Positions 59,101 to 64,000 of a stretch of 64,000 bases of DNA are shown here, one piece after another. Every line of letters starts with the position of its first letter. The first letter of the stretch is position 1. Under the pieces are notes generated by a model, which had not been told where the DNA came from, searched no databases, and was given only the letters and a program-made list of their open reading frames with translations. A program made the translations under genes and the position numbers. The DNA is from Callipepla californica brunnescens (Eukaryota; Chordata; Aves; Galliformes; Odontophoridae), in the NCBI GenBank assembly GCA_023055505.1, contig JALIRH010000094.1, positions 554,578 to 618,577 of the forward strand, given 5' to 3'.

Positions 59101-62100
59101 CCTTTCAGCCTTAGAACTGGTAAGCTAGTGGGATTTTCCTTTTTCACTGTCTGAATGAAATGGGGCTCTTTACTTCTAAGAATTGGAAGGTCAGATAAAC
59201 TGTGATCATATGCACACAATATATTCTGCAAGCAGAAGCAAGGGCAGTGATTTGCATGTTAATATTATCTTCTCATAAAGCAATATCTGTACACGTGATT
59301 GGTGTAACTGATACAGACTCAGTTCCTAAAGCTGGAACGTTACTCCACATGTGGTCTGATGGCCAGACGATTCAGCAAAACTCAGTTCCTTGACATGAGG
59401 TGGAACAGGGGCTTCCTCCTCAGCATGAAACCCCATCCTGTGCTCCTCACTGCCCAGAGCATTGCCCCAGCATGGGAGAGATGTGGCTTCTGCATTCACA
59501 CCCAACAGATTCTTGTGTGGGAGGGAGGAAGAGGTGCTACTGATGGGCTATATTAAAACTGATTGCTCTTGGGCCACCCAAGGAGGAATAAGAAGGGCTT
59601 CAAAGCATTTCTGCCTTCCCAGCATGCTCCCTGGAGTGTTCTCCTTGGCCATCCCAATTCACAAGACAAGCTTCCAGGCACAACCTTATGGCAAGAGGTA
59701 CAGCCTCTGTACAGTGAAACAAACACCACCCATGTACAACAGCTAGGGGTTCTGCAAGGGTTAATAAAAATTACACTACTAGGAGAAAATCAACTGCAAG
59801 TCAGCAACTCACTGCTTTTACAAATCAGTTCACTGTGGTAGAAAGCACGCTTTATTATCAGATAGTAGCTGCTTCTGCTACTCTGACAGTCATAACATTT
59901 AAGTGCCTTACCACAGTGCATTAAATAGCATGACTTGTGACGATCATCTTGCTCATTTTTCTGCTCAGCTCATCCCCATGGAGGGAATTCTAGGTACAGC
60001 AGAGTGTCTTGTTTTGCTACAGTATACACCATTTTTGCACATGTTGTGTGTCTATTTTAGTGAAGGAATGACTGAAGCTGCATGCCTTTCATTGGAGCAC
60101 AGCAAGGGATGCTCATGACAGCTTTCCCCTGATGCAGAAGTCCATTCCACAGTCACAGGCCAGTTCCCAGGATGGCAAAGGCAAGCTTTGCCTTCATGGA
60201 ACATCTGACAATGAAAATAGCCTCAAAAATATGGGCAAAGATGACAAAGATAAAAAATTCATTTTCAGATTAACCCATCTGATAGCATTCTCAGGCATTT
60301 GTTGTCTAAATTGTAAAACCAAGCAAGGTGCTGCTTTCATCATAGAGAGTGCTATTGTACTGCTGCCAATGTTCTTTCAAGATTTTCTATGTAGGTTTGA
60401 CGTTTCTGGAAGATTTCTCCAAGAGAAATGCCCACTTGTCAAATTCTCCCTTCCTGCTTTTCCTCCTGAGTGTACCACTGATCTGATGGCTGCAGAGACA
60501 TCTGCTGGTTGTTATATGCTTTGAGTATTAATTACTTGTAAGGAAGTCAGAAATTTCCTCAAATCACATTTTGATTCTTTATTTCTTGAAGTTTGTTGAA
60601 ATAGTTTGATTTATTGGCGTAATAGTGGAGTAAAGATTTGAACTAGTCTTTTTCTCTAATGGTATTTATTACAGTTTTTGAGTTGTTTTGAGTTGAAATC
60701 TAGTCTGAGCTACAACTCTCATTTACAGTCTGGTACTTTTAGAAGTTCATGATGACTCCCACATCACATAATATCTTATGTACATCCAAATAGCTTTTTG
60801 GCTTTTTGGCTCTGCAGTGCAAGTGCAAATTCTTCAAAATAAAGAATATCTGACGGTGCATTATTGTAAAATCTAGATACTACCTTTTACTTCCAGCAGT
60901 ATATATAGCTTGCTTTTCTGCATGTATGTATTTGGGAAACATGTCTTCAATTCTTTCAGTCTGCTGCAACTCTTCCCACCCCACCATGACCCTTCATTGG
61001 CACTGTTAGTCTACTCTACTTCAAGTTCTTCCCCATTATGAGCTTATTTGCACCACCCTTCCGACCTGGTAATCCATCAGCACTGAAACAGCTGTTTAAT
61101 AATCGATGTGCAACCCAATCTAGGCTTCCCAGGCAGGTGAATTTGGCTGTAAATTAGTTCTGCATACTGGTTTGTCTCTTCTGTTCTTAATTGCACCTGA
61201 GCAAATCTTAATTTGTATCTGATTGCCTAATATATTGTTTCAGCTTTTTGCATTTCCAGAAGTCACATTTCCATATTGAATACTTCTTGGAGAAAGAACA
61301 CAGCTCATTCATTAATTCAAATATGACAAACAAAATAGTTCATACTTCTCTGAGCTAGTCTTACTTGAATATACAGCCCACGTTCTAGAAAATGTTTGTG
61401 TCTGTAGTAGCAGCAAAGCCAAAAAACAAAGCAGGTATTAAGGATGAAGGAGAATTCATTTGTTACCATTTCAGCTTACATTGTAAATTGTGCAGTTACT
61501 TTTTCTGTTGATAAAAACGTTAATACCCTACTACATATATTTAGCTGTTGATCCTCTCATCAGGAAAGGATGGGATGTTTCCTGGTGCATGCTACCTCAG
61601 CTTAGAAAAGGACAGGCAACAAAGGCAGAAAAGGACAGGCTTTTCCATCTAGACCACATTTTGTGGAAAACCAAAGCTCAATGTTATGAATTCTCTGTAT
61701 GTGGAAGAGTTTCAGAGTCAGCCCCAGGCCACCATCAGCAGCTGGAGCACACCATAGCCAAAGGCACCCTCATTCAGGGCTGGAAAGACCCAAATTCTCC
61801 TCTTGCCTCTGAGATGCATCATAGTGATGTTTTAGCCTCTCTCTACCCATCAACACAGCAGGCTGCAGTGAGAGCCCCAGCCAACACTGGGTCTTGGTGC
61901 TGGACTGGTATTTCTCAGACGAATGATCTTTGGAACACAAGTAAGAGATCAAATGCAAGGGCTGCCATTATAAAGCAGAGAAAGGAGAAAGAAAGGTAAT
62001 GTGAGCATTTCCTACTAGTAAGTCATAAGAGGAACTCACGATGGGATTTTCACTGAAGGAGATAATATAAGCGCAGGTTCTCCTAACAGTGATACACAGT

Positions 62101-62189
62101 CAGTGCATTAGACCATTTCCCCTGCAACCTGCCTTGGAGACAGGTTGTTTCTTTTAGGTAAACACAACAGATTTATTTTCCCATTTTCC

Positions 62190-62238
62190 TTTTTTATTTT
62201 TATTTTATTTTATTTTATATTATTTTATTTTATTTTTT
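62190..62238. repeat. (TTTTA)n pentanucleotide microsatellite
   Basis: About eight TTTTA units with one TATAT interruption in the middle. Same motif as at 10846. Confidence 0.9.
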
Positions 62239-64000
62239 CTGTAAGCATATTCTTTTCAGGACTGAGCCCTTTATGTGACTGAAATGACTCAACACTTAGA
62301 ATAGGACCCAACGAATCAAAGGAATCCTCACTGCTAGAACCTAGCACTAGGGGCTGTCAGCTCCCTTAGGTATCCACTCTGTGACTGGTAATATGACAGA
62401 CCAGGTGTTCTAGAACAGGATGCAGTAGAGGTTAATAACCATGGGGACACCTGGGCTACACTGCAGATGGGAGAACAGGCTTCCATGGAAGACCTTTTTC
62501 TCAAGGGCAGCTCAGACCAGGAGTTTGGCTTGATAAAGTCTGGTCACAATAAAGATTTTGTGATATCATATGCAAAATGATACTTTGAGAAATACATACT
62601 GGGGCACTGTATAGGAAATCCCCATCAGTGTTTGATCACCACTTAGTGTTTTTTTCCCCAACCAGATTCATAAATGCCTGCTTTAGGGTAGGTGCAAAGA
62701 CTCACATTCACAGATACACTCCCTCTGTTGATGGACACGTCAGGTGGAAAAACACTGGTGTGACAAATATGTGAAACAAAAAGCCTGGGGACAGCTGCAG
62801 ATTTTAAAGAAGTGATCTACTGCAACAGAACAGATGGAAGCAGTCACAGGGTGGAGGGGAAATGCTCTTTGGATGGTTGTACCCATTCAATAACAGGAAA
62901 GACGTTTGGCTTGGCAGCAGTTGACATGACTTGGGGTAGGACCATTCATTCACTTTGACCTTGGGATGTCCTTTCTTCAGAGCATTCTCTGAGAAGCTGT
63001 TTCAGTTCCCAAGGAATGAAGTGATCATTGCCTGGTATGACTCTTCTCCTGGAGTTTGTCTCCACAGAAGAAAAGTCCTAGTAAGAGAAGAATTATGTTA
63101 TTTTATGTCTTACAGGAAACAGCAGAGCTTTGTAGCATCTGCCTCCTTTTGACTTAAAATCACATGTTCTGACCAAGTTGACAATAAAAAGCAGTGTATC
63201 TATTGTGATGATCATTATGCTTTCTTGAAACAAGTATTCCACTCAACCCATAGAGCCTGCAACTTTCTCTTCCCTGAAGAAATTTTTGTGTCATCTTCAA
63301 ACATTTGGGTCATCTTTAGTCATCAAGTCTTGAATATGTAATTCCAGACCTAGAAGCACTTTCACTATTGACAGATGAGAAGAAAAATTTGTAATGAAAC
63401 TGTTTCATAACATGAGATAGAACACAAATGCTAGGGGGACTATGGCGCTACAACTTTGTTTTTAGTCTAAGAGGTTTTATTTACAACATCTGTTCTCTGT
63501 TTGCTGTGCCGTTAGCTGCTGCAGAAGTTTCATCTGTTTGCAGAAGAAACAGGATAATTTGTTTTTTAATTCCTTTCAAGTATATCTCTATCTAATTCAT
63601 TCTGTTCCAAGAACTGAAGTCAAAAGTGGCAATTTACACATGAACCCATGATTGCCAGCACTTGTCAAGGTTAGCTGAGGTGAGGTGGAGGATTCTGTCC
63701 TGGGCTGAGAAGAGTGCTGTAATTCTGCAGTAGGCAGGACTGCCTGCAATCTTGCCACTGATCTAAAGCCCATCTGGGCAGATCCCTGGATTCCTGAGCC
63801 TGCTGCAGCCAACTCAGCTCAGCACAATAATTGAGAGAGTGTGCTGGTCTGTGCTGGGATTCCCGCTCCTGGTGCCTTATTTTGGGAGCCTGCAAATACC
63901 AGGTGAGGCCAAGGTACAGTGAAAGACATGCCTGGAAGCAGCAGGCTATGTGACTGATGGTACTTAGGTGTTTGTTTGTGGTTGCAAAGCCCCAGAGAAG

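Larger units (their letters stand above)
56095..64000. other. Unassigned sequence, about 7.9 kb
   Basis: No transposon or known gene recognised. It holds a perfect 16-bp tandem (56123..56154), a (TTTTA)n array (62190..62238) and the longest open frame in the window (61490..61999, see findings). The stretch 59395..59720 is GC-richer than its surroundings but matches nothing I know. Confidence 0.5.

Noticed and set aside
60132..60524. 130-codon ATG open frame on +
   Set aside because: It starts at a true ATG but the peptide matches nothing, shows no domain pattern and has ordinary local composition. Not enough to call a gene.
1..64000. Bacterial, phage or CRISPR content
   Set aside because: No direct-repeat array with spacers, no operon-like coding and no ribosome-binding sites. 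The repeats are those of a bird nuclear genome.
1..64000. Endogenous retrovirus or LTR pair
   Set aside because: I looked for TG…CA-bounded long repeats, primer-binding sites and gag/pol-like frames and saw none; the only reverse-transcriptase remnants are CR1-type. Solo LTRs of families I do not know could be missed.

Overview
This window looks like nuclear DNA of a bird, most likely a galliform close to chicken. The main evidence is repeat content. At least eleven fragments of the avian LINE CR1 are visible, several ending in the family's diagnostic 8-bp tail (ATTCTATG units). There is also a short mariner copy that resembles the chicken mariner known as Galluhop. The sequence is AT-rich, with simple repeats typical of vertebrate non-coding DNA. 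It has no operons, ribosome-binding sites or dense coding. No protein-coding gene, tRNA, rRNA or CRISPR array can be supported. Nearly all open frames are 60-100 codons, many begin at GTG, and none resembles a protein family except the decayed CR1 and mariner frames. The window is therefore a stretch of intergenic DNA (gene desert) or the inside of a very large intron; the sequence alone cannot separate these.

Layout. 1-6.1 kb: four CR1 3' ends, two of them head-to-head around 5.6-6.1 kb. 11.3-12.2 kb: a longer minus-strand CR1 with remnants of the reverse transcriptase and the ORF2 C-terminus. 12.2-25.8 kb: mostly unique sequence. It holds the most unusual local feature, a CpG-dense block at about 18.76-18.9 kb that contains a CTCF-like core and ends at a good 5' splice-site match. 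A candidate 222-bp hAT-type miniature element follows at 22.05 kb. 25.8-28.3 kb: three CR1 fragments. 30.27-30.80 kb: an internally deleted mariner with both ends intact. 30.8-43.7 kb: about 12.9 kb with no recognisable transposon. 43.7-48.8 kb: a CR1 3' end, then the longest CR1 in the window (about 1.3 kb, + strand) abutting what looks like an older LINE fragment in the opposite orientation. 48.8-64 kb: mostly unique sequence with two further CR1 fragments and two or three exon-like open segments that match no family I know.

How the parts work together. No pathway is encoded here. If the window has a function it is probably regulatory: the CpG block (possible promoter or first exon), CTCF-like motifs near 18.8 and 29.7-29.9 kb, and repeat-free AT-rich blocks that could be conserved non-coding elements. 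These are inferences from motifs and composition. Genome alignment, RepeatMasker and RNA or chromatin data would decide them. I did not find a convincing new biological system; the CpG block and the exon-like segments deserve the first look.
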